Source of the DNA: Azospirillum rugosum
GTDB taxonomy: Bacteria; Pseudomonadota; Alphaproteobacteria; Azospirillales; Azospirillaceae
Direction: 5' to 3'
DNA length: 64,000 bases
Assembly (NCBI RefSeq): GCF_017876155.1
Contig: NZ_JAGINP010000015.1
Coordinates: 1 to 64,000, forward strand
The notes beneath the pieces are model-generated. The model searched no databases. It worked only from the letters and a program-made list of their open reading frames with translations, and was not told the DNA's origin. The position numbers and the translations under genes are program-made. Shown piece by piece: positions 52,149 through 61,194 of the stretch; within the stretch, counting starts at the first letter, position 1, and each line of letters starts with the position of its first letter.

Positions 52149-53171
52149 TCAGACGGCGAAGTTGCTGGCGGTCAGGTTGGTGACGCCGGCAACCGTGATC
52201 TGCGTGCCGTCCGACAGGGCGATGACCGAGCTGCCGCCCGACACCGTGACCTTCGCCGCGACCTGGGCCGCGGTGAGGCCGTAGCCCTGGACCGCGATGA
52301 GGTCGGAGCCGGCGGTGAAGTCGCCGATGACGTGCTTGCCGCCGCCGAAGACGGTGCTGAACACGAAGATGTCGTTGCCGGTGCCGCCGAACAGCGTGTC
52401 GTTGCCGACGCCGCCGACCAGGGTGTCGTTGCCGGCGAAGCTGCCCAGGAGCGCGTTGCCGCTCTTGGAGGTGGCGCCGATCAGCAGGTCGTTGCCCGAA
52501 CCGCCGGCGATCGTGGTGTTGCCCGAGCCGCCGAACAGGGTGTTGTTGCCGGCCGCGGCCGCGATGGTCGAGTTGCCCGAACCACCGATGACCATGTTGG
52601 AGCCGCCGACGACGTTGATCACGGCGTTGCCCGCACCGGCGCCGATGGTGGCGTTGCCGCCGCCCGCGATGACGGTGTCGTTGCCGGCCGCATAGACCTT
52701 GTTGTTGCCGCCGACGAGACCGATGAGGTTGTTGCCCTCACCGGCGGTCAGCACGTTGTCGCCGGCCGCGGCCACGACGGTGTCGGCGCCCGTGCCGCCG
52801 AGGATGGTGGCCGAACCGCCCGTGACGGTCGAGGTGCCCAGCAGCTGGCCGTTGGCGCCGCCGACGATGGTCTGGTTGGCGCCCGTGCCGGCCTGCAGGA
52901 TCGTGCCGGCCTTGTCGTTGGCGACGAGGAGCTGGTTGTTGCCGGCGCCGCCGATCAGGGTGACCGGGGCCGTGTTGTCGGAGGCGATGACCGCGCCGCC
53001 CGAAACGGTGGACAGGGCGTAGGTGGCCCCGGACACCGTGGCGTTGACGATCGCGCCGCTGTTCAGCTTGGTGGAGTCCACCAGGCTGGTGTTCTTGAGA
53101 ATCGCGCCCGCCAGCGTGGAGGGCGCGGTGGCGTTGGAGATACCACCCGTGACCGTGGTGACCGTCGACAT
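52149..53171 (-). CDS. RTX-repeat extracellular protein
   Basis: 340 residues, almost all Gly, Ala, Asn, Asp and Thr. The first 90 residues have irregular repeats of TLIGGAGNNQLLVAN type. Residues 220-285 carry canonical calcium-binding nonapeptides (GGSGNDLLIG, AGNDTLVGGVGNDTLFGGTG, NDIFVF). The C-terminus has FTAGSDLIAVQGYGL and SALSDGTQ-like strands, then ends LTASNFAV, as expected for a type I secretion signal. No N-terminal signal peptide is seen. Likely exported by the transporter at 33871-37429 as a surface or matrix protein. It has its own promoter region and terminator. Confidence 0.88.
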   Translation of the reverse strand: MSTVTTVTGGISNATAPSTLAGAILKNTSLVDSTKLNSGAIVNATVSGATYALSTVSGGAVIASDNTAPVTLIGGAGNNQLLVANDKAGTILQAGTGANQTIVGGANGQLLGTSTVTGGSATILGGTGADTVVAAAGDNVLTAGEGNNLIGLVGGNNKVYAAGNDTVIAGGGNATIGAGAGNAVINVVGGSNMVIGGSGNSTIAAAAGNNTLFGGSGNTTIAGGSGNDLLIGATSKSGNALLGSFAGNDTLVGGVGNDTLFGGTGNDIFVFSTVFGGGKHVIGDFTAGSDLIAVQGYGLTAAQVAAKVTVSGGSSVIALSDGTQITVAGVTNLTASNFAV

Positions 53172-53728
53172 ATTCGAAACCCCCGCAAAAGCGAATAAAA
53201 CTTATGCCTAAGGGTCGGATACCATTGGTAATCCTTTTTTGCAAGTGCGGAATGGAACATGTCGTTGGAGTGACCACCATGAGGTTACCCATGTCACAGG
53301 ACAGTGCTCTCCGCGGATAATGTTTCATTTCAGAAACGTTAACGGGCGGTTGCGCGAACCCCTGATGAGGGCTGGGGACTCACGCCTTCGGGCATCCGGC
53401 GGTTCATGTCGGAATTGAAGTTTTGGGTTCCGGCGGCGCCGGAAGGTCTTTCCCGCCCCCGTCTTCGCATTTCGAGGGTTGCCCGGGCGGGTGATTCGTG
53501 TCGCTCGCCGGCCGGTCCCCGAAGCGGATCGCGATCCGCCCCGGGCCGCGTCCGTGGTTCCGGCCGCCGATCGGGGCAGCCCGCTTTCGCCGCCCCCTGG
53601 CCGGCCCGGCGCGGCGCGGCCATTCCGGTCAGGTTGACAGATCCGCCAATCCCGCCTAGCTCCGGACAACGCCGCCGGGGACGCCGGCCGGCGTTGTCCG
53701 GACGACACGGGATAAGGAAGTGCCCAGC
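53172..53728. other. 557-base divergent region between the RTX gene and galE
   Basis: The part next to the RTX gene (53190-53340) is AT-richer and contains TTCATTTCAGAA at 53324-53335 inside a GTTTC/GAAAC inverted repeat. It should hold the RTX promoter and leader. From 53400 to 53700 GC rises and no gene is evident. AAGGAAG at 53713-53719 is the galE ribosome-binding site. Confidence 0.55.
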
Positions 53729-54730
53729 ATGCTCGACCAACCGGCGGCTCCGCGCCGCGTCCTGGTGACTGGAGGGGCCGGCTACATCGGCAGCCATGTC
53801 CTCCATGCCCTGACCGACGCCGGGATTCCCGCGGTGACCATCGACAACCTGTCGACCGGCCGGCGCGCCGCCGTGCCGGAGGCCGTGCCCCTGGTCGAAG
53901 GGGACGTCGGGTCGGCCGACCTGCTGGAGCAGGTGATTCGCGGGCACGGCGTCGACGCGGTCATGCATTTCGCCGGCTCCATCGTCGTGCCGGAGTCGGT
54001 CGAGAAGCCGCTCGCCTACTACCGGAACAACACCGTCAACAGCCTGACCCTGCTCGACGCCTGCGTGCGGCTGGGGGTGGACAAGGTGGTCTTCTCCTCC
54101 ACCGCGGCCGTCTACGGCGCCACCGACCGCGTGCCGATCGACGAGGAGACGCCGACCGCCCCGATCAACCCCTACGGCGCCTCCAAGCTGATGACGGAGC
54201 AGATGCTGCGCGACGCCGGGCCCGCGCACGGCCTGCGCAGCGTCATCCTGCGCTATTTCAACGTGGCCGGCGCCGACCCGGCGGGGCGCACCGGCCAGGC
54301 GACCCCGACCGCGACCCACCTGATCAAGGTCGCCTGCCAGGCGCTGCTCGGCCGGCGGCCGGCCCTGTCGATCTTCGGCACCGACTACCCGACTCCGGAC
54401 GGCACCTGCATCCGCGACTACATCCACGTCAGCGACCTGGCCGAGGCGCACGTCCTGGCGCTGCTCCATCTGCGCCGCGGCGGCGAAAGCCTGACGCTGA
54501 ACTGCGGCTATGGGCGCGGCGCCTCGGTGCTGGAGGTCGTGCGCACGCTGGAGGAGGTCAGCGGCGAAAAGGTCCCCGCCACCTTCGCCGACCGGCGTGC
54601 CGGGGATCCGCCCCAGCTGGTCGCCGGGGCCGACCGGATCCGCGAGCGGCTCGGCTGGGTCCCCAAGCACGACCGGCTGGACGAGATCGTGCGCAGCGCG
54701 CTCGCCTGGGAGCGCTCACTCCCAGGCTAA
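53729..54730 (+). CDS. galE: UDP-glucose 4-epimerase
   Basis: 333 residues from the ATG at 53729 (a GTG at 53720 is in frame but lies on the ribosome-binding site). Motifs are VLVTGGAGYIGSHVLHAL, HFAGSIVVPESVEKPLAYYR, FSSTAAVYG, and NPYGASKLMTE with Tyr and Lys of the active site. RYFNVAGADPAGRTG is typical of GalE. It makes UDP-galactose for the glycan. It is convergent with the next gene, ten bases apart. Confidence 0.93.
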   Translation: MLDQPAAPRRVLVTGGAGYIGSHVLHALTDAGIPAVTIDNLSTGRRAAVPEAVPLVEGDVGSADLLEQVIRGHGVDAVMHFAGSIVVPESVEKPLAYYRNNTVNSLTLLDACVRLGVDKVVFSSTAAVYGATDRVPIDEETPTAPINPYGASKLMTEQMLRDAGPAHGLRSVILRYFNVAGADPAGRTGQATPTATHLIKVACQALLGRRPALSIFGTDYPTPDGTCIRDYIHVSDLAEAHVLALLHLRRGGESLTLNCGYGRGASVLEVVRTLEEVSGEKVPATFADRRAGDPPQLVAGADRIRERLGWVPKHDRLDEIVRSALAWERSLPG

Positions 54731-54739
54731 AAGGCGCCG

Positions 54740-56044
54740 TTACAGCCGCCAGAGATCCACGCCGTCCGGCACCGCGCGGCGGTCGAGCAGGCCCTTGACG
54801 TCCATCACGAGGCCCCGGCCGTCCTTCAGAAGGCCGGTGACCAGCCCCCAGCCCTCGGCCCGGTAGGCGGCGTGCGGGACGGCCAGCACCACGGCGTCGG
54901 CCGGCGGCAGGTCGCCGCGCGGGGTCAGGGCGAGGCCGTATTCGTGCGCCACCTCGTCCGCCGCGGCGAGCGGGTCGTGCACCGCCACCTCCACGCCGAA
55001 GCTGCGCAGCTCCGCCACGATGTCCACGACGCGGGTGTTGCGGATGTCGGGCACGTCCTCCTTGAAGGTCAGGCCCAGCACCGTGGCGCGCAGCGGGCCG
55101 GGCTGGCCCCCGCGGGCGCGCAGCAGGCGCTTCACCGCCTCCTGCGCGACATATTGGCCCATGGTGTCGTTGATGCGCCGCCCGGCCAGGATGACTTCCG
55201 GGTTGTGGCCCAGCTGCTCGGCCCGGTGGGTCAGGTAGTAGGGGTCGACGCCGATGCAGTGGCCGCCGACCAGCCCCGGCTGGAACTTCAGGAAGTTCCA
55301 CTTGGTGCCGGCGGCGGCCAGCACGTCGCGGGTGTCGATGCCCATGCGGTGGAAGATCACCGCCAGCTCGTTCATCAGCGCGATGTTGACGTCGCGCTGC
55401 GTGTTCTCGATCACCTTGGCGGCCTCCGCCACGGCGATGGAGGCGGCCGCGTGCACGCCGGCCTTCACCACGCTGCCGTAGACCGCGGCGACGAGGTCCC
55501 GCGTCGCCGGGTCGGAGCCGGAGACGACCTTGGTGATCGTCTCGAAGCGGTGCTCCTTGTCGCCGGGATTGATGCGCTCCGGCGAGTAGCCGACCGTGAA
55601 GTCCCGCCCGTAGACGAGGCCCGATTCCGCCTCCAGCACCGGCACGCAGTCCATCTCGGTGGCGCCGGGATAGACGGTGGACTCGTAGACCACCACGTCG
55701 CCGCGTTTCAGGTGCCGCCCGACGGTGCGGCTGGCGGCCAGCAGCGGGCGCAGATCCGGGCGCCGCGCGTCGTCGATCGGCGTCGGCACGGTGACGATGT
55801 GGAAGTCGGCCCGCGCGAGATCGGCCGGGTCGGCGGTCAGGTGCAGGTTCGCCGAGACCAGATCCGCGTCCGCCACCTCGCCCGTGTGGTCGTGCCCCTC
55901 CCGCAGCGCCTTGATGCGGCGCGCGTCGATGTCGAAGGCGACCACGGGCACGCCGGCGGGCACGCCCGTCCGGCCGAACGCGACGGCCACCGGCAGGCCG
56001 ACGTAGCCGAGTCCGATCACCGAGATGCGGCGGGAATGGGTCAT
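54740..56044 (-). CDS. Nucleotide-sugar 6-dehydrogenase (TviB/WecC type)
   Basis: 434 residues of the UDP-glucose/GDP-mannose dehydrogenase superfamily. N-terminal NAD motif SVIGLGYVGLPVAVAFGRTG, then ESTVYPGATEMDCVPVLE, GYSPERINPGDKEH and KVIENTQRDVNIALMNELAV (Lys210). The catalytic cysteine is Cys263 in GGHCIGVDPYYLTHRA. This motif set fits the TviB/WbpA/WecC group, which oxidises UDP-N-acetylhexosamines to uronic acids. GAGGAA lies upstream of the ATG. It contrasts with the homologue at 59715, which lacks the cysteine. Confidence 0.93.
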   Translation of the reverse strand: MTHSRRISVIGLGYVGLPVAVAFGRTGVPAGVPVVAFDIDARRIKALREGHDHTGEVADADLVSANLHLTADPADLARADFHIVTVPTPIDDARRPDLRPLLAASRTVGRHLKRGDVVVYESTVYPGATEMDCVPVLEAESGLVYGRDFTVGYSPERINPGDKEHRFETITKVVSGSDPATRDLVAAVYGSVVKAGVHAAASIAVAEAAKVIENTQRDVNIALMNELAVIFHRMGIDTRDVLAAAGTKWNFLKFQPGLVGGHCIGVDPYYLTHRAEQLGHNPEVILAGRRINDTMGQYVAQEAVKRLLRARGGQPGPLRATVLGLTFKEDVPDIRNTRVVDIVAELRSFGVEVAVHDPLAAADEVAHEYGLALTPRGDLPPADAVVLAVPHAAYRAEGWGLVTGLLKDGRGLVMDVKGLLDRRAVPDGVDLWRL

Positions 56045-56101
56045 GGTGGCGAAGGTTCCTCACGGGGAAACAAGACGGCAAAGCGAGGGGGTTTATACAC
56101 G

Positions 56102-56120
56102 CTCCTCCTTGTTGGAGGAG
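56102..56120 (-). other. Hairpin between the SIS gene and the dehydrogenase gene
   Basis: CTCCTCC and GGAGGAG pair around a five-base loop. On the minus strand a TATAAA-containing segment follows. It sits in the 227-base gap between two minus-strand genes and may end one transcript, with the AT-rich segment serving the promoter of the next. Confidence 0.4.
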
Positions 56121-56271
56121 GGGTGAAGTGGGCGGTGGACGCGGCGCACGCTCGCCGCCCGTGCGCGGTCGCCCTTTGCAGGAAGCCGAAATGGCCGAGC
56201 GGGCCGGACGCTGCCTGAAGTGCGCCGGGCCCGGCACGGATCAGCCATGCCCGCCCGGCTTCTTCCCTCGC

Positions 56272-56877
56272 TTATCGCTTGGCTTCCCAAGCCATTTCGT
56301 TGCGCTTCAGGTCGGGATGGCTCACCACCAGATGCCAGACCACCGCCTGGAAGGCCTCGGTGTGCGGCGTCACCGTCGCGGCATCGACGGTGGGGACGAT
56401 GACGACGGCGTCGCCCACCTGGGCGGTAAAGCCGCCGTCCCGGCCGACCACGCCCAGGATCCTGGCGCCGACGCCCTTTGCCAGCTTGAGGGCCTCGACG
56501 ATGTTGATGCTGACCTTCTTCTCGGCGTTTCCGCCCCCCACCGAGAACACCAGGACGGCGTCCTGGGGACCGATGCGGCTTCCCTCCAGCCAGTTGCGGA
56601 ACGAGCTGTCCCAGCCCTCGTCGTTGATGCGGGCCGTGAGTTCGGAGACGTTGTCGGTCGGAGCGTAGCTCTCGATCCCAACGATCTTGCGGAAATCATT
56701 GACCGCATGACCGGCGTTTCCGGCTCCCCCGCCGACCCCGAGGATGAAGAGCCGTCCCCCGGTTTCGCGGACGTTCGCCAGGATCCGAACCATGCGGTCG
56801 ATCGCCGACCGATCAAGCCCCTGGAGGATGCGGATGGCGTCCTCGATATAGGCGGAGGTGTAAGTGGTCGTGTCCAT
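56272..56877 (-). CDS. SIS-domain sugar isomerase-like protein
   Basis: 201 residues from the ATG at 56877 with GAGG just upstream (an earlier ATG at 56892 is weaker). It has the phosphosugar-binding SIS fold: FILGVGGGAGNAGHAVNDFR, VFSVGGGNAEKKVSINIVEA, and VGRDGGFTAQVGDAVVIVPT. It is related to GmhA, but its C-terminus (TVTPHTEAFQAVVWHLVVSH) differs from the GmhA at 13778. It may isomerise another sugar phosphate for the tailoring genes upstream. Exact substrate unknown. Confidence 0.8.
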   Translation of the reverse strand: MDTTTYTSAYIEDAIRILQGLDRSAIDRMVRILANVRETGGRLFILGVGGGAGNAGHAVNDFRKIVGIESYAPTDNVSELTARINDEGWDSSFRNWLEGSRIGPQDAVLVFSVGGGNAEKKVSINIVEALKLAKGVGARILGVVGRDGGFTAQVGDAVVIVPTVDAATVTPHTEAFQAVVWHLVVSHPDLKRNEMAWEAKR

Positions 56878-56906
56878 CAGATCCTCATACATCCGAACGG
56901 TCGCCT

Positions 56907-58166
56907 TCAGGCGACGGGAGAAACGACGGCGGCCGTGCCCGGCTTCGGGCTTGCCACCGGAAGGAGCCTCCGCCGCATGATCTCTTCGGCCGCCTGTTCG
57001 GCGATAAGGCGGCTGAATTCGGCGGTGTAGTGGACGTTGTCGACATAAAGGGGGCGTTCCAGCTTTTCCTGCATGTCGGCAAGCCAGATGAAATGATCAC
57101 CCTCCGGCTGTTCGGCGAGCTGCCGCTCCATCAGCCGATAACCGGTTCCGGAGCGGCCGTGCCCGCCAAGCCCGTAGTGCGGCTGCAGCGCCAGATGGTG
57201 CGCGAGGTTGTAGCGGTAACCCGGCACCGGCTGCCACAGGAATATGGGCTGGACCCCGTATTCGGAGGCGAGCAGCTCGATTTCCTTCTTGTTGTGGCGG
57301 TAGCGCCGGATGACGGCGAGCAGCGCGTCTTCGGATACATCGTCCGACCAGTAAGCAGGAGCCTTTTCATCCTCGCCCGCAACCATGCGGCGGGCGGCGA
57401 TGTCCAGAGCCCGTGACAGCGGCAGGCTGGTGATGAAGCACGTCAGGCTGTGCCAGTCCGGAACCGCGCCGCGGCGGCCATGAAACTCCGCCCAATGCCG
57501 TTTTTGAAAATCCTCATATAAATTGGAGAACGTGCCATAGGTGCTGGGATTGTCGTCATAAAAGAAGAAGTCGTTGAGGCCATGCAGGAATACGGCGACA
57601 TCCGGCCGGATTCCTTTGGACAGCAAACGGCTGAAAAGGATCATATCCTGGGTGGAGAAATAGGCCGGGCGCCCGAAATTGTACACGCGCACCGGACGGT
57701 CTTGCTTGCCGTCCAGCGCATCCTGCAAGTAGCCGGGTATGCTCGTCCAATCCGGACCCTGGTTGAACGCCGTCGATCCGCCGAAAAAGAAGATGTTGAG
57801 GCATTGCTCGTCGGGCGGCCACTCCCCCTGGCTCGGGAGCTTGCGGTAGCCGTCAGGGGACATGTTGTAGTATTTCCCCGAATAAGCCGCGAGCTTGTGG
57901 CCCGTGAAGGCCTCGTGGCGGATCGTGGTGGCCCCGAAATGAAGGGTTTCCGCCACGAAGTCAGACCATTCCTCCTCGCGCAGCCCGTACCACTCCGCCC
58001 GGTAGGCGGCGAGTTCCCCGTCGTAGCGGGAAAAGAGGTCGATCTGCAGGCGCTCGTTTTCCGTCAGAAGCAGGGTCGGCCGGATGCGGAACACAAGCCA
58101 TGCCAGGCCATTCAGCCCGAGAAAAACCCCGATAAGAACAAATAGGAAGACAACAACGCTGTACAT
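56907..58166 (-). CDS. Membrane-anchored SGNH/GDSL hydrolase
   Basis: 419 residues. An N-terminal helix (VVVFLFVLIGVFLGLNGLAW) anchors the catalytic domain. SGNH blocks are visible: FFFGGSTAF with nucleophile Ser131, VYNFGRPAYFSTQD with Gly165, HGLNDFFFYDD with Asn198, and DNVHYT with the Asp-His pair near the C-terminus. Such enzymes remove or transfer acetyl groups on surface polysaccharide. It lies between a SIS gene and a methyltransferase gene of the same strand. Confidence 0.82.
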   Translation of the reverse strand: MYSVVVFLFVLIGVFLGLNGLAWLVFRIRPTLLLTENERLQIDLFSRYDGELAAYRAEWYGLREEEWSDFVAETLHFGATTIRHEAFTGHKLAAYSGKYYNMSPDGYRKLPSQGEWPPDEQCLNIFFFGGSTAFNQGPDWTSIPGYLQDALDGKQDRPVRVYNFGRPAYFSTQDMILFSRLLSKGIRPDVAVFLHGLNDFFFYDDNPSTYGTFSNLYEDFQKRHWAEFHGRRGAVPDWHSLTCFITSLPLSRALDIAARRMVAGEDEKAPAYWSDDVSEDALLAVIRRYRHNKKEIELLASEYGVQPIFLWQPVPGYRYNLAHHLALQPHYGLGGHGRSGTGYRLMERQLAEQPEGDHFIWLADMQEKLERPLYVDNVHYTAEFSRLIAEQAAEEIMRRRLLPVASPKPGTAAVVSPVA

Positions 58167-58182
58167 GGCGGCGACCCGTCAT

Positions 58183-58839
58183 CTATTCCATGATGGTCCA
58201 GTAATAATCTCCGGTGTACCCGGCCTCGGCAAAGATGGAACGCCACCCGTCGGGATAGTCGTGGGTCCGGGCCGTCAGGACCCAGTCGAGGAAAACCGCC
58301 CGCTGCATTTCGTTGAAGTACGAATCGACCTGCACATAAGCGCGCCCCGGGGCCACTCGCTCGATTTCACGCAAGGCTTCGACACAGTCCGTGCGGTCCA
58401 GGTTGTGAAGGGTGTTGATGGAAATCACCGCGGCGAAACAACCGTCGGGGAACGGAAGCCGGAGGGCGTCGCCGCGGCACAGCCGTCCCGCTGCCGCCGC
58501 TTCGGCGTGCGTCAGGGCGTATTCGGAAATGTCCAGGCCGAACACCTCCAGCCCCGGGCAGACGGTCATCAAGTCCCTGACCAGGAAGCCCTTGGCGCAA
58601 CCGATGTCGAGCACCCGGTCGCCGGCCTTGAGGCCGAAATGCTCGACCATGTCCTCGGCTATGGGAATCCAGCGCCCGTCGTAACGGTACCCACCATACC
58701 CCTGCTCGCGCGGGCCATCGAAATAGGCCTGCCCGAACCGGCAGGCGATGCGAATGTTCTCTTCGGTCTGGCCGGCGTGCCGAGCCGCAAGGTTCCTCTT
58801 CGCTTTCGGATAGCGGCGCAGCAGGTCGACCTCAGCCAT
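58183..58839 (-). CDS. SAM-dependent methyltransferase
   Basis: 218 residues from the ATG at 58839. SAM motif VLDIGCAKGFLVRDLMTVCP, then VFGLDISEYALTHAEAAAAG, LCRGDALRLPFPDGCFAAVI and SINTLHNLDRTDCVEALREI. It overlaps the upstream SDR gene by eight bases. An earlier in-frame ATG at 58860 is less likely because it lies deeper in that gene. It probably methylates a sugar of the glycan. Confidence 0.85.
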   Translation of the reverse strand: MAEVDLLRRYPKAKRNLAARHAGQTEENIRIACRFGQAYFDGPREQGYGGYRYDGRWIPIAEDMVEHFGLKAGDRVLDIGCAKGFLVRDLMTVCPGLEVFGLDISEYALTHAEAAAAGRLCRGDALRLPFPDGCFAAVISINTLHNLDRTDCVEALREIERVAPGRAYVQVDSYFNEMQRAVFLDWVLTARTHDYPDGWRSIFAEAGYTGDYYWTIME

Positions 58840-59722
58840 GACCACGCCCCACCATTTCACCGTGGACGCGGGCGATGCCCGAGGCGATGTCCATGCAGTG
58901 GAAATCCGGGAAAGCCTTGATGGCGTCGGTCACGTCGAAATGGCGGTGGGTGATCGGGTTGGCCCGTGGCGTCGGGACGATGTCCACCGGCCGCTCGAAG
59001 CCGGACACGACCAGTTCCGCCACCTCGCGGAAGGACACCGAACGGCCGGTGGCGATGTTGAGCAGGCCGGAACTGCGCCGGGCGAGCACGCGCCAGGTCA
59101 GTTCGGCCACATCATCGACATGGACATGGTCGCGCCGCTCCTCGCCTCCGCCGAACAGGGTGATGGGTTCACCCTTGGCGGCCTGCCGGCGGAAGCGATT
59201 GGGTCCATAGCCGTTGTGCGTGTCGTCGATGCCATAGAGGAGGCTCGGCCGCAGCAGCGCCAGAGGGGCTTTCACGCCGGTGCGGAGGATCAGCTCGCGC
59301 GCCAGATGCATCATGCCGTGAAAGCTCGACGGTTCGCAGCAGGACCGTTCGGTGACGGGGTTGGCATCGTCGCGGTAGACCGCGTCCGAGCTGATGTAGA
59401 CGAGGTGGGCCGGCACGACCTTGCCCACAGCCGCTCCCACCGCCTCGGCCATGCGGAGGTTGGCGAGCATGGTGCCCGCGTCGCGGCCGCGGTCGGGTGT
59501 CAGCGCGCTGACGAACACCACGGAGTCCTGCGGCCGCAGCAGCGCCGCAAGACGGTCGGCCGCGTCCGGCGCCAGGAGGCTGAGATCGGCGGAGGACAAG
59601 CCGACCGCCTCGCTCCCCCCTTCGGTCGCGCGCCGCAGGATGGCGCGGCCGACGAAGCCGGACGCCCCGAGCACGACGACGCGTTCAGGCCGGCTGTCGG
59701 CGGAAAGATGGTGCTCAAGCAT
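58832..59722 (-). CDS. NAD-dependent epimerase/dehydratase-like protein with altered active site
   Basis: A 296-residue extended SDR. The cofactor motif VVLGASGFVGRAILRR (17-32) and VYISSDAVYRDD (108-119) are good. Where the catalytic Tyr-x3-Lys should be (135-139), the sequence reads His-Gly-Met-Met-His (SSFHGMMHLARE), so both residues are histidine. It overlaps both neighbours by eight bases. It may have lost the standard SDR chemistry or use another residue. Binding or a non-redox role is possible. The tight operon says it matters in the same pathway. Confidence 0.8.
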   Translation of the reverse strand: MLEHHLSADSRPERVVVLGASGFVGRAILRRATEGGSEAVGLSSADLSLLAPDAADRLAALLRPQDSVVFVSALTPDRGRDAGTMLANLRMAEAVGAAVGKVVPAHLVYISSDAVYRDDANPVTERSCCEPSSFHGMMHLARELILRTGVKAPLALLRPSLLYGIDDTHNGYGPNRFRRQAAKGEPITLFGGGEERRDHVHVDDVAELTWRVLARRSSGLLNIATGRSVSFREVAELVVSGFERPVDIVPTPRANPITHRHFDVTDAIKAFPDFHCMDIASGIARVHGEMVGRGHG

Positions 59723-61010
59723 CGGCTTCGGCTCCGAGCATGGAAAGGGGCGCTCCCAGGCGTATGTGGATCAGGCCGGCGTCGCGGCACGCCGCGGGAT
59801 CCAGCACGCCATAGGGATCGACCACCGTCCGGCCGGCCAGACGGCCGGCGATGAGGGTTGGGTCGAGGTCGCGGAATTGGCGCCATGGGGTCATTATGAC
59901 CAGGGCGTCGGCACCGTCGCAGGCATCGAGCGGATCGGCCGCCCCCACGGCCCGGGGCGCGTTCGCCGCCGAGGCCGGAACCACCGGATCATAGAGGCGC
60001 AGGTCCGTCCCGTGCAGATGCGCGATGAGGGCCAGCGACGGCGAGTTCTTGATCGACGCCGTGTCTTCCTTGTACGCCAAGCCAAGCACCGCAATCACGG
60101 GGTTGCGGCGACGCGACAGAACCTCGGCGTGCAGGACGCGCAGGGCCCAGTCGCGGCGGTGACGGCTGTTGTCGAGAAAGGCCCGGATGACACCGGCATC
60201 GGTGCCCTCACGCTCCGCCAGCCCGATCACCGTGGCCAGATCCCGCTCCAGGTTGCCCCCGGCGATGCCGAGCCCCGGCGCCAGGTAGGAATACGGGCCG
60301 ATCCGCCGGTCCAAGCGCAACGCCGGCACGATCTCCTGCCACACGGCACCGACCCGTTCGCACAGTTCGGCCAGGGTGTTGGCGACGCTGACCGAGGCGA
60401 CCAGGCAGACGTTGATCGAGATCTTGGCCAGCTCGGCGCTTTCGAAGCGCATCGGCAGGATTGGGCAGCCGAACGCCTCCAGAAAGCTGCGGTAGGCCGG
60501 CGCCAGCGGCTGTGCGGCGTCGGCGCAGCCGACGATGAAGCGTTCGGGCTGGGTGGCCCGTTCCACGGCGCGTCCGAAGATCAGGGTCTCGACCTGATAG
60601 TAAAGGCTCCGCCCGGATCGCTGACGGCTCCGGGTGAAGCCGGGGGGCACCTGGCTGAGGATGACCAGGGACGCGTCCGCCGCCAGGGCCGGCTCGACCC
60701 GGTCGAGCAACGCCCGAATCGGACCAAGATCGCTGGCGCCGCTGTCATCGGTCGGGACGTCCGGAGCGATGTAGACGACTCCGCACCCGGCCAACGCACC
60801 CGCGTCGGCGGTGAAGCGCAGACGCTCGCGGTTTTCGGCGAGCAGTTCGGGCAGGCCCGGCTCCACGACCGGCAGGTCGCCCCGCTCCAGGGTGGCGATG
60901 CGCTCGGGATCCGGATCGAAACACACCACGTCGAAGCCTTTCGACGCTGCGGCAATGCCCGACACCAAGCCGAGGTGGGTCATGCCGAGATAGGCGATGG
61001 TCGGTTTCAT
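59715..61010 (-). CDS. UDP-glucose/GDP-mannose dehydrogenase homologue lacking the catalytic cysteine
   Basis: 431 residues with all three domains of nucleotide-sugar dehydrogenases: IAYLGMTHLGLVSGIAAASK, ILSQVPPGFTRSRQ, ELAKISINVCLVASVSVANT (Lys195 and Asn200), and AVLGLAYKEDTASIKNSPSL. In the motif that normally reads GGSCFPKD it has GGNLERD (251-257), with Asn253 replacing the cysteine. Full oxidation to a uronic acid through a thioester is therefore unlikely. It could oxidise once, or act in another reaction. Stop overlaps the next gene by eight bases. Confidence 0.85.
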   Translation of the reverse strand: MKPTIAYLGMTHLGLVSGIAAASKGFDVVCFDPDPERIATLERGDLPVVEPGLPELLAENRERLRFTADAGALAGCGVVYIAPDVPTDDSGASDLGPIRALLDRVEPALAADASLVILSQVPPGFTRSRQRSGRSLYYQVETLIFGRAVERATQPERFIVGCADAAQPLAPAYRSFLEAFGCPILPMRFESAELAKISINVCLVASVSVANTLAELCERVGAVWQEIVPALRLDRRIGPYSYLAPGLGIAGGNLERDLATVIGLAEREGTDAGVIRAFLDNSRHRRDWALRVLHAEVLSRRRNPVIAVLGLAYKEDTASIKNSPSLALIAHLHGTDLRLYDPVVPASAANAPRAVGAADPLDACDGADALVIMTPWRQFRDLDPTLIAGRLAGRTVVDPYGVLDPAACRDAGLIHIRLGAPLSMLGAEADA

Positions 61011-61194
61011 GGCATTCGCGCCCGATTCCCTGGGATAAAGGCCTTGGCCGAATGGCCGCCGGCCGACTGTGGCAAGCCCCGCTTACCGTTCTCTTAACTT
61101 GTCCCTTCGGGAATCTCCACATGCGACATCCGGGCGCGAGCGCGACGCTCCGCCCCGTCATGGCGATCCACCGTCAAGGAACAGTCCCCGCGTC

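Noticed and set aside
52297..53022. Regular short repeats resembling a CRISPR array
   Set aside because: The repeats are in the coding frame of an RTX protein, with nonapeptide periodicity and no constant repeat plus unique spacer pattern.
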